Source of the DNA: Streptococcus oralis
GTDB taxonomy: Bacteria; Bacillota; Bacilli; Lactobacillales; Streptococcaceae
Direction of reading: 5' to 3'
DNA length: 64,000 nt
Assembly (NCBI RefSeq): GCF_001578705.1
Contig: NZ_KQ969040.1
Location: 38,820-102,819 of the forward strand
The notes below the pieces were generated by a model. The model was not told the DNA's origin and did not search any database. It saw only the letters and a program-made list of their open reading frames with translations. The position numbers were made by a program, and so were the translations under genes. Below are positions 39,558 to 50,824 of this stretch, piece by piece; within the stretch, counting starts at the first letter, position 1; each line of letters starts with the position of its first letter.

Positions 39558-40213
39558 TGATTCTCCTTCTTACTTTCTAAATAGTCTCTGACAGCATCTA
39601 AATCCTGAAAAACTTGTTCTGTTTTATTTAAGAAAGACTGTGCTGGCATTTTTAAGTCTGGAATACAAATAACTGGTATCCCAGCTCTATACGCTGCTTC
39701 AATCCCTGCTTCACTATCCTCTAATACTAAGCAATTCTCTGGTAAAACATTCAAATCACTACAGGCTTTTAAAAAAATATCAGGGTAAGGTTTGCTTCGC
39801 TTTACATCTTTTGCAAAAACTAGATGGTCAAATAGGGACAGTATACCATTACTATCCAAAATCATTCTAGCTCTAGATTCAACACTTGAAGTTGCTAAAG
39901 CGATTGGAATACCTTCTCTTTGCAAAAAAGCAAGCAAATTTTTAGCACCTTTTTTTAAATTTACACCTTTGGCTAATATTCGAGCTTCCAGTTCATAAAC
40001 TTTTTCCAAGGTTTGGTCAAAGTTCCAAGGTAAATCATAGGTATCCAAAAATCGTTGAACATTCTCCTCTTCCCTATGTCCACTGTATTCTCTAGAATAG
40101 GTTTCTTCTGTGAAAGGAATTCCAAAATCTTTAAGCAATTCTTGATAAACTTTTAGAGAAATGATCTCAGTATCAGCTAATAAGCCATCTAAATCAAATA
40201 TTACAGCGTCCAT
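39554..40213 (-). CDS. HAD-family hydrolase (beta-phosphoglucomutase-like) inside the gal operon
   Basis: 219 residues, HAD subclass with a small helical cap. Motif [10 protein letters not shown] (nucleophile D7, acid D9), motif [10 protein letters not shown], motif III Lys in [10 protein letters not shown], motif [13 protein letters not shown]. It resembles beta-phosphoglucomutases and sugar-phosphate phosphatases of this fold. It is inserted between galK (14 bases) and galT (4-base overlap); other mitis-group gal operons I recall have galK-galT adjacent. Base use is more A/T-rich than galK or galT, suggesting acquisition. Substrate unknown; galactose-1-P or another sugar phosphate is a reasonable guess. 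Confidence 0.85.
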   Translation of the reverse strand: MDAVIFDLDGLLADTEIISLKVYQELLKDFGIPFTEETYSREYSGHREEENVQRFLDTYDLPWNFDQTLEKVYELEARILAKGVNLKKGAKNLLAFLQREGIPIALATSSVESRARMILDSNGILSLFDHLVFAKDVKRSKPYPDIFLKACSDLNVLPENCLVLEDSEAGIEAAYRAGIPVICIPDLKMPAQSFLNKTEQVFQDLDAVRDYLESKKENQ

Positions 40214-40226
40214 TTACACTTCTCTC

Positions 40227-41405
40227 CTAGTCTAAAACGCGACTGCCACCTGCAACTTCAGCGATATAGAAGCTTGGAGCATATCCAACTACTTCCTCGT
40301 AGTGCTTGCCTACAGCTTCCTTAAAGGCCTCAACAGTATCTTTTTGCACCAAGGCAATGGCACAGCCACCAAAACCTGCCCCTGTCATACGAGCACCGAG
40401 AACACCTTCCTGAGCCCAAGCTGTGTGAACAAGAGTATCCAATTCCAAACCACTTACTTCATAGTCATGTTCTAGAGAAACGTGAGAAGCATTCATCAAG
40501 CGACCAAATGTTTCCAAATCACCTGCTTGAAGAGCTACTTGAGCTTTCAGGGTACGTTGGTTTTCAAGCACAGCATGACGAGCACGTTTTAAACGATTTT
40601 CGTCTTTAATCAGATAGCTGTATTGGTCAAAAGCCCACTCGTCTAGTTCACCCAAGGTCTGAATATCCAAGGCAGCTTGCAATTCTTCCACTGCTTTCTC
40701 ACACTCAGCACGACGTTCATTGTACTTAGAGTCCGCCAGTTCACGACGTTTGTTGGTGTTCATGATGACAACGACATTGTCCTTCAAATCAAGTGGCACC
40801 AAGTCGTACTCCAAAGTATTAGTATCTAGGTAAATAGCACGTTGGTCAGCTCCCATACCGATAGCAAACTGGTCCATGATACCAGAGTTGACTCCGATAA
40901 AGTTGTTTTCTGTTTGTTTCCCGATTTTTACCAAATCCAAACGGTCTAATTTTAAATCAAAGAGATGCTCTGCCACAACACCAGTCAAAAGTTCCAAAGA
41001 TGCCGATGATGACAAGCCAGCTCCATTTGGGATATTCCCATAAACATAAAAATCAAACCCTTTGTCAATCACGTGCCCAGCTTCTTGCAAGAAATGAAGA
41101 ACTCCTTTTGGATAGTTGGTCCAGCTGTGCTCTTTTTCAAATTTGAGGTCAGCAAGAGGCACTTCGATGATACCCTTGTCCTCAAAGTTGGCTGAGTAGA
41201 AACACAAAACTTGGTCGTCACGCTTGCGAGCCGCTCCATAGGTTCCCAAGGAAATAGCCGCTGGAAAAACGTGCCCACCGTTGTAGTCTGTGTGTTCACC
41301 AATCAGATTGATACGACCTGGTGAAAAGAAAGTTTGGTCTGCTTCTTGACCAAAAACGGCAAGAAAGTCTTTGCGAAGGGCTTCAGCAGTAAGATGTTGT
41401 GTCAT
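40227..41405 (-). CDS. galK: Galactokinase
   Basis: It phosphorylates galactose to galactose-1-P. 392 residues, GHMP kinase: galactose signature [18 protein letters not shown] loop [12 protein letters not shown], and [17 protein letters not shown] near the C-terminus. ATG follows AAAGGAG. First gene of galK-HAD-galT, with divergent galR and a strong promoter carrying a cre-like site. Confidence 0.96.
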   Translation of the reverse strand: MTQHLTAEALRKDFLAVFGQEADQTFFSPGRINLIGEHTDYNGGHVFPAAISLGTYGAARKRDDQVLCFYSANFEDKGIIEVPLADLKFEKEHSWTNYPKGVLHFLQEAGHVIDKGFDFYVYGNIPNGAGLSSSASLELLTGVVAEHLFDLKLDRLDLVKIGKQTENNFIGVNSGIMDQFAIGMGADQRAIYLDTNTLEYDLVPLDLKDNVVVIMNTNKRRELADSKYNERRAECEKAVEELQAALDIQTLGELDEWAFDQYSYLIKDENRLKRARHAVLENQRTLKAQVALQAGDLETFGRLMNASHVSLEHDYEVSGLELDTLVHTAWAQEGVLGARMTGAGFGGCAIALVQKDTVEAFKEAVGKHYEEVVGYAPSFYIAEVAGGSRVLD

Positions 41406-41444
41406 ATGAATTCTCCTTTGACTGTCCGTTAAGTCATCTTAACG

Positions 41445-41458
41445 TGTAATCGTTTTCT
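41445..41458. promoter_or_regulatory. cre-like site at the galK transcription start
   Basis: On the minus strand AGAAAACGATTACA matches the CcpA consensus at about 12 of 14 positions and lies just after the -10. Confidence 0.6.
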
Positions 41459-41461
41459 TCT

Positions 41462-41490
41462 ATTGTATCCAAGGCTTTTGCTAAGGTCAA
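41462..41490 (-). promoter_or_regulatory. Promoter of galK
   Basis: TTGACC (41485-41490), 17 bp, TACAAT (41462-41467) on the minus strand. Confidence 0.8.
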
Positions 41491-41495
41491 TCCTT

Positions 41496-41516
41496 TTTAC
41501 TAAAGTTTTACTAAAC
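41496..41516. promoter_or_regulatory. Direct repeat between galK and galR, probable GalR site
   Basis: TTTTACTAAA occurs twice (41496-41505, 41507-41516) in the shared intergenic region just upstream of the galK -35. GalR is the obvious candidate, but the sequence lacks the usual CG-centred LacI-family dyad. Confidence 0.4.
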
Positions 41517-41540
41517 AATCGGTAAAAAGAAGAAAAATAT

Positions 41541-42571
<1,031 letters not shown>

Positions 42572-42591
42572 CTCAACAAATATAGCAACGC

Positions 42592-42638
42592 AAAAAATCC
42601 TAATAGAGAGTCTCAAATCTCCATTAGGATTTTCTTTT
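42592..42638. terminator. Bidirectional terminator between galR and the alcohol dehydrogenase
   Basis: Long stem AAAATCCTAATAGAGAG with CTCCATTAGGATTTT and T runs. Confidence 0.8.
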
Positions 42639-43676
42639 TTATTCCATCACAATCATAGCCTTAATCGTCTTACGTTCATCCATATCTTTATAGGCTTGGT
42701 CAATCTCTTCTAATTTATAACTTGAAGTAAAGACACGGCCTGGGTTGATATCGCCATCAAGGACTGCCTTCAGTAAGAACTGTTTGTTGTAAGTCTTTAC
42801 AGAGGCTGCTCCGCCTGCTACCGTAATATTTTGAGCAAAAGTTGAACCAAGAGCTCGATTGCTATAGTGAGGAACCCCAACAAAGCCCAAACGCCCACCA
42901 TTGTGAAGGACACCAAGAGCCTGATCAACCGCTGCCTCAGTACCGACACACTCAAGAGCTGCATCTGCTCCTCCACCAAGAATTTCTCGCACCTTGGCAA
43001 TTCCTTCTTCACCACGTTCAGCCACAACAGCTGTCGCCCCTGACTCCAAAGCCATTTGTTGACGGTCTTCGTGACGACTCATGAGAACAATTTGAGATGC
43101 CCCACGCATTTTAGCTGCGATAACAGCACATTGACCAACAGCCCCGTCACCGATAACGACAACCTTATCCCCTTTTTGAACATTAGCAACACGCGCAGCA
43201 TGATAGCCGGTCGGCATGACATCAGCCAGTGTCAAGAGGGATTTGAGCATGCCTTCTGTATAATCAGAGGGCTGACCCGGAATTTTGACAAGAGCCCAGT
43301 TGGCATATTCGAAGCGAATGTACTCCGCTTGCACCCCATTAGACCAATTGGTGCCAATATGGCGGTCACAAGTCCCATCATAGCCAGCGCGACAGGCATC
43401 ACACTCCCCACAGCCATGGGTGAAAGGTGCAATGACAAAATCGCCAGGTTTAACAGTCGTCACTGCATCACCAATTGCCTCAACGATACCAATCGCTTCG
43501 TGCCCGCTATTCTGATGGCCTGTTTCAATATCTGGATTGCGATAGCTCCACAGATCAGAGCCACAAACACAGGTCCGAACGATCCGAATAATGGCATCAT
43601 CTGCCTCAATGATTTGCGGATGCTCCACTTCAATAAGACCAACCTGACCAGCTTTTGTGTAAACTGTTTTCTTCAT
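42639..43676 (-). CDS. Zinc-dependent alcohol dehydrogenase
   Basis: 345 residues, medium-chain dehydrogenase. Catalytic zinc: CGSDLW and GHEAIG. Structural zinc Cys cluster: CGECDACRAGYDGTC. NAD(P) loop GDGAVGQCA. In pneumococcus the gene here is a zinc ADH controlled by the MerR regulator NmlR; no nmlR is found beside it in this window, and the neighbour is instead an ABC exporter. Substrate may be an aldehyde or alcohol. Confidence 0.88.
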   Translation of the reverse strand: MKKTVYTKAGQVGLIEVEHPQIIEADDAIIRIVRTCVCGSDLWSYRNPDIETGHQNSGHEAIGIVEAIGDAVTTVKPGDFVIAPFTHGCGECDACRAGYDGTCDRHIGTNWSNGVQAEYIRFEYANWALVKIPGQPSDYTEGMLKSLLTLADVMPTGYHAARVANVQKGDKVVVIGDGAVGQCAVIAAKMRGASQIVLMSRHEDRQQMALESGATAVVAERGEEGIAKVREILGGGADAALECVGTEAAVDQALGVLHNGGRLGFVGVPHYSNRALGSTFAQNITVAGGAASVKTYNKQFLLKAVLDGDINPGRVFTSSYKLEEIDQAYKDMDERKTIKAMIVME

Positions 43677-43862
43677 AGAGCCACTCCTTTTCTATTGGTT
43701 TCTTACTTTCATTATACACTTTTTGTCAAGCTTTCGCTCGTATCAATCATTATTAACGGCGATAAGGCACTAGTTTAATCCAATATAGTCTTTTCTTCTT
43801 GAGATTTAAGTTTTATAAGGAGAGATTTTTCGATTACGTTTTTAATAGTTTCCAGCCAATAG

Positions 43863-43901
43863 AAAAAGTGAATAAAGAAATATTCCTTTATCCACCTTTT
43901 T
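43863..43901 (-). terminator. Terminator after the ABC/FtsX gene
   Basis: GTGAATAAAG (43869-43878) and CTTTATCCAC (43886-43895) arms with T run on the minus strand. Between this and the alcohol dehydrogenase start (43680-43862) I see only a candidate -10 (TATAAT near 43715) and no gene. Confidence 0.65.
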
Positions 43902-43913
43902 GTGGTTTAGTTG

Positions 43914-46439
43914 TTATTCGCTACGAAGCGATTCGACTGGGTCTTTCTTAGCAGCGATGCGTGAAGGGATTAGACCGGCTAACATGGTAAGGACAATCGA
44001 AATACCGATAAGGATTAGAGCTACTTCTATTGGTAATTGTGCTACATTTCCCACATTTGTCATTTTCGCAACAATCGCATTGATTGGGAATGTCGCAAGA
44101 AAGGTAATCGTGATACCGAGCACCCCAGAGATCAATCCTTCAATGGCTGTTTCAGCAGTGAAGATACGACGAATATCTTTCTTCGAAGCCCCCATTGCAC
44201 GTAGGATTCCGATTTCTTTTGTACGTTCGAGAACTGAAATGTACGTGATAATCGAAATCATTATAGAAGATACAATGAGTGAGATGGCCACAAAGCCAAC
44301 GAGTACTGTTGTCACTACGCCAACCAATGTCGTAATTGAAGACATGATAGATTGGATATCATCTGAATAAGCGAGTACTTTATCGTCTTCTCCAGCTTCT
44401 TTTTTCGCTGTGTTATAGGCGTTTATGAACTCTTTTAAGTCTTGTTTTTGTTGGAACGAAGAGGTGTAGAGCTCAATGGCAGCTGGTTTGGATTTGTTGA
44501 TGACGCCCATTTTTGCGAGGTTTTCCTCGTAAGTTGAAGCCGAATTGTCGTTATATTGTTGGACATACTGCGCCTGTTCTTCAGGCGTCATTTTAGCCAA
44601 CTGAATTTTTTCTTCTTCGGTTAAATTCTCCGAACTGAATGGTTTAGGATCTTTCGCAAAGTCTTTACCCGTAAATACATTTAGATTTTGATTGGCTTCC
44701 TGTTCCTTAACGATATCACTATTTTGAATGTATTCGGAAGTGTAATCAATAAGGGCGCTTGTGTAGGCGATTCCTCCTGAAGGAGCATTCACGCCTGAAC
44801 TTGTGCCTTCTTTTTGGCGAAGGACACCCACAATTTTAAGTTGGAGCCCATTCTCGATTTGAGTTTTCATATAAGAAGCATTATCAATCTTATTGACCCA
44901 TAAGTTATTTTCTTTCACAAAGCGCTTTGTATTGACAACTGCTTTGAAAGTTTTTCCGATAAAATCACTATATTGATACGTTTGAGAAGAGAGTTCGTCG
45001 AGCTTCTTCGTATCGTTCAATTCACTAGGTTCTTTGATACGTAAACTATAGAGCGACAAATCGCTAATTTGATTGTTTTCATCTACGATAAGGACGAGCT
45101 CGGACTTATCTTGTGGGAAGCGTCCTTCCAACACGTCGTACTTGCTTTCTAGCATTGAAGAATCACTAGAAAGTTCACTCCAGTAGTTGATGTTTTGTAA
45201 GTATCCCTTCATCGTTTGGTTCGCTGTTTCTACTTCATCAGCTAAGGTTGAAGGCAGAATACTTTTGGGTCCGTTGGAAGTATCACTTGCATAGATAAAC
45301 GGTTGTAAATTGTATCGGTAACGAATGTCTTTTGTGAGAGATCCGACCTTCGAAGCGTGTTCCTCCAAGTAAGTCTTGAAGGAAGCTAAGTCGTTCTTTC
45401 CGATTTGTTTTTTCAATAAATTCGTTAAAATCGTATTGATACCCAGCTCATGATTATCCTTGTAAGGCTTCTCGCTCAAATCTGGAGAGGTCGCCAACAA
45501 GTTGCTCTGGTTCTGCTCGCTAATCGTCAGTGGGAGAGAGACGAGAGTATCTTCCTGCACCTTTTTAACGTAGTCACTCACACCATTTGAAAGGGCTAAG
45601 ATAAGGGCAATCCCGATAATCCCGATGGAACCCGCAAAAGCTGTTAGTAAGGTACGACCTTTCTTCGTCAATAGGTTATTAAAGGAAAGTACAAGGGCGG
45701 TTATAAAGCTCATCTTCGTCTTCGTGAACTGAATGTCGACTTGCTTTGTCTCCTCTGTTGGTTCGCATGGGTTTGAGTCGCTCAAGATGTTTCCATCTAA
45801 TACTTGTACGATGCGTGTGGAGTACTTCTGTGCCAGCTCTGGGTTATGCGTCACCATGATAACCAAACGTTCCTTAGCGATGTCTTTTAATAAATCCATG
45901 ATTTGAACAGAAGTCTCAGAATCGAGCGCTCCTGTCGGTTCGTCGGCTAAAACGACTTTTGGATCATTAACAAGAGCACGCGCAATCGCGATTCGTTGCA
46001 TTTGTCCCCCAGACATTTGACTTGGTTTCTTATATAAATGGTCTTTTAGGCCTACGCGTTCGAGCACTTCGATAGCACGTTTCTTACGTTCTGCTTTTGA
46101 AACGCCCGAAAGAGTCATTGCAATTTCTACGTTAGAGAGTGCAGTTTGGTGCCCGATGAGATTATAAGACTGAAAGACGAAACCGATGGTGTGGTTTCTG
46201 TAGCTATCCCAATCGCGGTCTTTAAATTGCTTTGTTGATTTTCCTTGGATGAGTAAATCACCAGATGTGTATTGGTCGAGTCCCCCGATGATATTTAATA
46301 GGGTGGTTTTCCCAGAACCCGATTGCCCGAGAATGGAGACAAACTCACTCTCACGAAAACGAATCGAGATATCCTTTAGCGCGTGGAACTCTTGATTGCC
46401 CGTATGATAGACTTTTGAAATGTGTTGTAGCTGTAACAT
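43914..46439 (-). CDS. ABC exporter with fused ATPase and FtsX/MacB-type permease
   Basis: 841 residues. ABC domain first: Walker A GQSGSGKTT at about 38-46, signature MSGGQMQR, Walker B VVLADEPTGALD, switch His in VTHNPEL. Then a membrane helix (about 262-283), a large extracellular region of about 370 residues, and three helices at the C-terminus with ISVLERTKEIGILRAMGA and PVESLRSE, the FtsX/MacB ends. The type exports or acts on peptides, lipids or antibiotics. No kinase or partner lies beside it. Its position beside the ADH, where I would expect nmlR, suggests insertion. Confidence 0.88.
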   Translation of the reverse strand: MLQLQHISKVYHTGNQEFHALKDISIRFRESEFVSILGQSGSGKTTLLNIIGGLDQYTSGDLLIQGKSTKQFKDRDWDSYRNHTIGFVFQSYNLIGHQTALSNVEIAMTLSGVSKAERKKRAIEVLERVGLKDHLYKKPSQMSGGQMQRIAIARALVNDPKVVLADEPTGALDSETSVQIMDLLKDIAKERLVIMVTHNPELAQKYSTRIVQVLDGNILSDSNPCEPTEETKQVDIQFTKTKMSFITALVLSFNNLLTKKGRTLLTAFAGSIGIIGIALILALSNGVSDYVKKVQEDTLVSLPLTISEQNQSNLLATSPDLSEKPYKDNHELGINTILTNLLKKQIGKNDLASFKTYLEEHASKVGSLTKDIRYRYNLQPFIYASDTSNGPKSILPSTLADEVETANQTMKGYLQNINYWSELSSDSSMLESKYDVLEGRFPQDKSELVLIVDENNQISDLSLYSLRIKEPSELNDTKKLDELSSQTYQYSDFIGKTFKAVVNTKRFVKENNLWVNKIDNASYMKTQIENGLQLKIVGVLRQKEGTSSGVNAPSGGIAYTSALIDYTSEYIQNSDIVKEQEANQNLNVFTGKDFAKDPKPFSSENLTEEEKIQLAKMTPEEQAQYVQQYNDNSASTYEENLAKMGVINKSKPAAIELYTSSFQQKQDLKEFINAYNTAKKEAGEDDKVLAYSDDIQSIMSSITTLVGVVTTVLVGFVAISLIVSSIMISIITYISVLERTKEIGILRAMGASKKDIRRIFTAETAIEGLISGVLGITITFLATFPINAIVAKMTNVGNVAQLPIEVALILIGISIVLTMLAGLIPSRIAAKKDPVESLRSE

Positions 46440-46548
46440 CGTCTATCTCCTTTCAGTGATATATGTAGTCTATCACAATTTCATACTGGAGTAAATATGT
46501 TACATTTACAATTCATCAAAAATAATCAACAAATGGAAAATCGACTTC

Positions 46549-47448
46549 TTATGAATGATGATGTCCATGACTTTGACCTACTTCCAACTCCTCAATTTTT
46601 CGCTTATGGGTTTGGTGACTTGCTAGGTTTGCATCAACTTCAATGGTAACATTTTGAAAGCCATAATCTTTGAGTAAATTACGAATAGATTCTTTACAAT
46701 ACTCTATATGTTCAATCTCTTCTAGGCAAACATGAACAATGGCGTCATTTTCCAGACCATCCATGGACCAAATGCTAAGTTGATTAACACTTTTAACATT
46801 ATCTAGCGCTGCTAACTCTTTCTCTAGCTTAGCGGTCTCGATCCCTTCAGGCACAGCATCTAAGAAAATTTTAAGTGTTGACCAAAAACGAGGAATGGCT
46901 TTCCAGAGGATAAAACTAGAAATTAAAAGAGACAAGAGTGGATCGAGAAAGTACCAGTCAGTCACATACAAAACACCAGCAACCAGAATGACCGCTAGCC
47001 AACCCAGAATATCTTCTAAAAAATGCAAGGTCAGGATAGCTTCATTCTTGGTCTGACCCTTACGAACGATTAGACTAGCCAAGAGATTGATAAGAATCGC
47101 AATAACTCCCAACCACAGCATCCCTTGGTAGTTGACAGGCTGAGGGGATAGGAGACGAGGGATATTCTCCAAGAGCACCATGAAAGATCCTGTCAAAAGG
47201 ATCAAGGCAGTCAGCATGGCACCTAGCAAACTGAAGCGTTTGTAGCCAAGAGTGTAACGTTTGTCTTCCTGACGATTGGAAATAGTTTCCAAACAAGCTG
47301 ATAAACCTATGGCAAGAGCATCACCCAAATCATGAACCGCATCCGCTAAGACCGCACTTGAATTGAAGATACCCCCAAAAATAAATTCGACAATAGAAAA
47401 TGATAGATTCAAGAAAAAAGCTAACCAGATAGATGTTTTAGAACTCAT
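46549..47448 (-). CDS. Cation diffusion facilitator (zinc/other metal efflux)
   Basis: 299 residues, six helices; DAVHDLGDA and HFLEDILGW hold the Asp/His metal site of helices 2 and 5, followed by a cytoplasmic domain with VHVCLEEIEHIEYC and a His-rich tail (GHHHS). Start at ATG after AAGGAGGGAGAG. Divergent from the TetR gene, which probably controls it. Confidence 0.88.
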   Translation of the reverse strand: MSSKTSIWLAFFLNLSFSIVEFIFGGIFNSSAVLADAVHDLGDALAIGLSACLETISNRQEDKRYTLGYKRFSLLGAMLTALILLTGSFMVLLENIPRLLSPQPVNYQGMLWLGVIAILINLLASLIVRKGQTKNEAILTLHFLEDILGWLAVILVAGVLYVTDWYFLDPLLSLLISSFILWKAIPRFWSTLKIFLDAVPEGIETAKLEKELAALDNVKSVNQLSIWSMDGLENDAIVHVCLEEIEHIEYCKESIRNLLKDYGFQNVTIEVDANLASHQTHKRKIEELEVGQSHGHHHS

Positions 47449-47543
47449 TTCTCTCCCTCCTTTGGTATAATAGGTATATATACTTCTTTCATTTGTATTA
47501 TCTAATAAAATCCAAAGAAAGGATAGAAGCAAACTGTCAGCCA

Positions 47544-47559
47544 TGTTCAGTTCTGAACA
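47544..47559. promoter_or_regulatory. Palindrome between the CDF and TetR genes, probable TetR operator
   Basis: TGTTCAGTTCTGAACA is a 7+2+7 inverted repeat in the divergent intergenic region. TetR-family operators are typically short palindromes at such sites. Confidence 0.5.
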
Positions 47560-47578
47560 GTTTGTCTCAAGTGTCTAT

Positions 47579-48133
47579 ATGCCAAAAAGAGACCGTCGGG
47601 TTAGCAAGACGAAAAAAGCCATTTATCAAGCTTTTCTACAAGTTTTGAACGACAAAGGCTATGATGCCACTACTGTCCAGGATATCATTGACTTGGCAGA
47701 TGTTGGGCGTTCCACTTTTTACTGTCACTACGAGAGTAAGGAACTGCTTTTAGATGAACTCTGTCGCTACCTCTTTCATCATCTCTTTGAAAGGGAAGGA
47801 CACTTTACTACCGAGGACTACCTCGCACATATTTTTTTGCATTTTCAAAAAAATCAAGACCATGTCACCAGTCTTCTTTTTTCCAAAAACGACTACTTCC
47901 TCCGCCAACTACACAAGGAGCTCGAACACCACGTCTATCCCATGGTGGCGGATGATTTGCAAGAGTCCTATCCAAACATTCCGGCTTCCTACCTCAAACA
48001 TTTTGTAGTAACAAACTTTATCGAAACACTGACCTGGTGGCTAAAAAAAGGAAAATCTTATACTGAAGACCAAGTGGTGAGATTTTACTTAGATGTGATT
48101 GAGATGACTTCTACAAAATCACTCGAAATTTAA
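47579..48133 (+). CDS. TetR-family regulator
   Basis: About 184 residues. N-terminal TetR helix-turn-helix: TKKAIYQAFLQVLNDKG and TTVQDIIDLADVGRSTFYCHY; C-terminal ligand domain ends in ETLTWWLKKG, a segment seen in the TetR_C-like (DhaS-type) group. I start it at the ATG beginning MPKRDRR; an ATG twelve codons upstream falls inside the palindromic operator. Neither has a good ribosome site, so the start is uncertain. Likely target is the divergent metal-efflux gene and the small membrane protein downstream. Confidence 0.82.
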   Translation: MPKRDRRVSKTKKAIYQAFLQVLNDKGYDATTVQDIIDLADVGRSTFYCHYESKELLLDELCRYLFHHLFEREGHFTTEDYLAHIFLHFQKNQDHVTSLLFSKNDYFLRQLHKELEHHVYPMVADDLQESYPNIPASYLKHFVVTNFIETLTWWLKKGKSYTEDQVVRFYLDVIEMTSTKSLEI

Positions 48134-48159
48134 TCCTATCACGAAGAAAGGAATCAACC

Positions 48160-48492
48160 ATGTTAACTTCTATTATCCTAGGAATTCTAACGATTGTATT
48201 GGCTCTTATTTTCTCCCTCCTTCATCTCGCGGCAGCTTTCGCAGCCATGAAACAAAAGAACTACAGTCTGGGAAACACTTGCATCTTGGTCGGCAGTTGT
48301 CTCACTTCACTAGCTCTTGCTATCTTTTTCTTCGTTCCACTAGCAACGATCATCTTATGGATAGTGGGCTCTAGCATCATCTGCTACGGTGCTTACTGGA
48401 ATGGGCGACAACAAGAAAACCAACATATATCGCACCACATTATAAGGGGCACACTAGCGGCTTTGATTGCTCTCTTGTTTATCTTACTCTAA
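48160..48492 (+). CDS. Small membrane protein of unknown function
   Basis: 110 residues with four hydrophobic segments and short loops; the middle carries FFFVPLATIILWIVGSS. Only 26 bases after the TetR gene, with GAAAGGA before the ATG, so probably cotranscribed. I do not recognise the family. Confidence 0.75.
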   Translation: MLTSIILGILTIVLALIFSLLHLAAAFAAMKQKNYSLGNTCILVGSCLTSLALAIFFFVPLATIILWIVGSSIICYGAYWNGRQQENQHISHHIIRGTLAALIALLFILL

Positions 48493-48496
48493 TATT

Positions 48497-48534
48497 AAAA
48501 ATCCCATCTCGTCTATAATTCGAGATGGGATTTT
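48497..48534. terminator. Terminator after the small membrane protein
   Basis: ATCCCATCTCG and CGAGATGGGAT arms with A run before and T run after. Confidence 0.85.
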
Positions 48535-48582
48535 GTCTGCTGAAGAAAATTGCTAGTGGCTCCCACTGGCTTTCCTCTCTAT

Positions 48583-50103
48583 TTATTTCTTCAACAATCC
48601 TTGTTCTTGTAGAAATGCCTTGGCTACTTGTTCTGCAGACTTGCCTTCAATGCCGACTTGATAATTCATCTGGCTCATCTGGCTTTCAGAAATTTTACCA
48701 GCTAGTTTATTGAGAATAGATTCCAATTCTGGGTGTTTTTCTAACAATTCAGCCTTCATGAGAGGTGCCCCTTGATAAGGAGGGAAAAGATGTTTATCGT
48801 CTTCTAAAATCTGAAGTTGATAGCGCTCAATTTCAGGGTCAGTTGAGTAGACTTCCATAATCTGAATATCACCTGATTTAATCGCATCATAGCGAAGGGC
48901 TGGCTCCATAGTTGATACATTGAGATTGAGTCCATAGACCGACTGAAGCCCCTTATTCCCATCTTCACGGTCGTTAAATTCTAGGGTAAAACCTGCTTTA
49001 AGCTTGTCTTGGACTGCTTTAAGATCAGAGATGGTTTTAAGATTGTATTCTTTGGCGACACTCTTAGGTACTGCAATGGCAAAGGTGTTTTGATAAGCCA
49101 TGTGATTGAGCAAGACTAGATTGTCCTGTTTTTTGATTCCATCACGCGCTGCTTCAAAAACCTCTTCTGCATCATTGCTGACCTTTGGAGCAGGCTGCAA
49201 GAGAGACCCAGTAATCGTACCGGTAAACTCAGGATAGATATCAATATCACCTTTTTTCAGTGCTTGATAAAGGAAGTCAGTCTTACCAAAGTTTGGTTTG
49301 ACCGTCACAGTCATATCCGTATTTTCCTCGATGAGAAGTTTATACATATTCATAAGAATTTCTGGCTCTGGCCCCAATTTCCCAGCAATGACCAGATGAT
49401 CCTTCTCCTGCTTTGGAATCAGACTCGGCGAGTAAGAAGCGCCTAGTCCGAGGATTAAGACCGCAAAAGCTGCAAAAACCGTCCGAAGCTTGGCCTTTTC
49501 CATCCATTTAAGGAGGCTGTTAAAAAGAATAGCCAAAACTGCGGATGAAATTGCTCCAATCAAGATCAGACTGGCATTGCGACGATCAATTCCTAGAAGG
49601 ATAAAGGAACCTAGTCCACCAGCTCCAACCAAGGCTGCCAGAGTCGCTGTCCCGATAATCATAACTGTTGCCGTCCGAACTCCTGATACGATGACGGGCA
49701 TAGCTAGAGGTAGTTCAAACTTTTTGAGTCGCTCCCACTTGGTCATCCCAAAGGCGATTCCAGCTTCCTCTAAACTAGAATCAATCCCATCCAAAGCCGT
49801 GACAGTATTTTCTAAAATTGGGAAAATAGCGTAAATCACCAGAGCAGTCAGTGCTGGCAGTGTACCAATCCCCATGAGAGGGATAAAGAGACCCAGCAAG
49901 GCCATTGAAGGAATAGTCTGAAAGATTCCTGCAATTTGCAGTACCCAATTGGCTGCTTTTTTGTGACCATTGAGATAGATAGCGAGCGGAATAGTCAGGA
50001 AGATGGCCACAAGTAAGGTCAGAAGAGATAGCTGGAGATGTTGCCCTAAGGCTGCCAACCATTCGCCAAAGCGCTCTTGAAAGGTAGAAAACAAATTAGC
50101 CAT
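48583..50103 (-). CDS. Choline/betaine ABC transporter, fused permease and binding protein
   Basis: 506 residues: N-terminal ProW-type permease of about 5-6 helices (residues about 20-210, [18 protein letters not shown]) fused to an OpuAC/ProX-type ligand domain (from about 225; [24 protein letters not shown]). ATG follows GGAGGTG. In pneumococcus the same fusion imports choline or betaine as osmoprotectant. Works with the ATPase gene just upstream, which it overlaps by eight bases. Confidence 0.92.
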   Translation of the reverse strand: MANLFSTFQERFGEWLAALGQHLQLSLLTLLVAIFLTIPLAIYLNGHKKAANWVLQIAGIFQTIPSMALLGLFIPLMGIGTLPALTALVIYAIFPILENTVTALDGIDSSLEEAGIAFGMTKWERLKKFELPLAMPVIVSGVRTATVMIIGTATLAALVGAGGLGSFILLGIDRRNASLILIGAISSAVLAILFNSLLKWMEKAKLRTVFAAFAVLILGLGASYSPSLIPKQEKDHLVIAGKLGPEPEILMNMYKLLIEENTDMTVTVKPNFGKTDFLYQALKKGDIDIYPEFTGTITGSLLQPAPKVSNDAEEVFEAARDGIKKQDNLVLLNHMAYQNTFAIAVPKSVAKEYNLKTISDLKAVQDKLKAGFTLEFNDREDGNKGLQSVYGLNLNVSTMEPALRYDAIKSGDIQIMEVYSTDPEIERYQLQILEDDKHLFPPYQGAPLMKAELLEKHPELESILNKLAGKISESQMSQMNYQVGIEGKSAEQVAKAFLQEQGLLKK

Positions 50104-50824
50104 GTTGAACACCTCCAAACAAGTCTGCTACAAAGTCCGTTGCAGGAGCTTTTAAAATCGTCTCAGGATTCGCCACCTGACGAATCTCTCCGTCCTGTAA
50201 GACAGCAATACGGTCCGCCAATTTCAGAGCTTCATCCGTATCATGGGTCACAAAAATCGTTGTCATTCCAAACTCTTTATGCAATTCTTTCGTCAGAACC
50301 TGTAGTTGTTTTCTCGAAATGGCATCCAAGGCCGAAAAAGGTTCATCCATGAGGAGAATCTTAGGTTGACCAATCATGGCCCGGACAATGCCCACCCGTT
50401 GCTGTTCTCCACCAGATAATTCACTAGGAAGTCGATGTCCATACTCAGCTACTGGTAAACCAACCTTAGCCAAAAGCTCTTCTGTTTTCTGAGCAATCTC
50501 TTCCTTAGTCCACCCCTTCATTTCAGGAATGAGAGCAATATTTTCTGCAACTGTTAGATTGGGAAAGAGAGCAATGGCTTGTAAAACATAACCAGTAGAA
50601 AGACGAAGTTCACGCTCATCATAGTCTTTGATGCGCTTGCCATCCATATAAATATTTCCATCAGTCGGTTCCAAAAGACGGTTAATCATCTTAATCATGG
50701 TCGTCTTACCGGACCCAGAAGGCCCAACTAAAACCATAAATTCCCCATTCTCAATCCGTAAATTGACATCTCTCAAAACATCTTTTTCTGTATAGCGTAG
50801 CGCTACATTTTTATATTCAATCAT
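50096..50824 (-). CDS. Choline/betaine ABC transporter ATP-binding protein
   Basis: 242 residues: Walker [11 protein letters not shown]-loop VLQAIALFP, signature LSGGEQQR, Walker [13 protein letters not shown] and THDTDEAL. It lacks the CBS domain tail of some ProV/OpuAA proteins. Start overlaps the oxidoreductase stop by one base (TAATG). Confidence 0.92.
   Translation of the reverse strand: MIEYKNVALRYTEKDVLRDVNLRIENGEFMVLVGPSGSGKTTMIKMINRLLEPTDGNIYMDGKRIKDYDERELRLSTGYVLQAIALFPNLTVAENIALIPEMKGWTKEEIAQKTEELLAKVGLPVAEYGHRLPSELSGGEQQRVGIVRAMIGQPKILLMDEPFSALDAISRKQLQVLTKELHKEFGMTTIFVTHDTDEALKLADRIAVLQDGEIRQVANPETILKAPATDFVADLFGGVQHG

Noticed and set aside
43056-43778. 240-codon plus-strand frame opposite the alcohol dehydrogenase
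   Set aside because: The other strand codes a clear zinc ADH with all metal ligands; the antisense text shows no domain.
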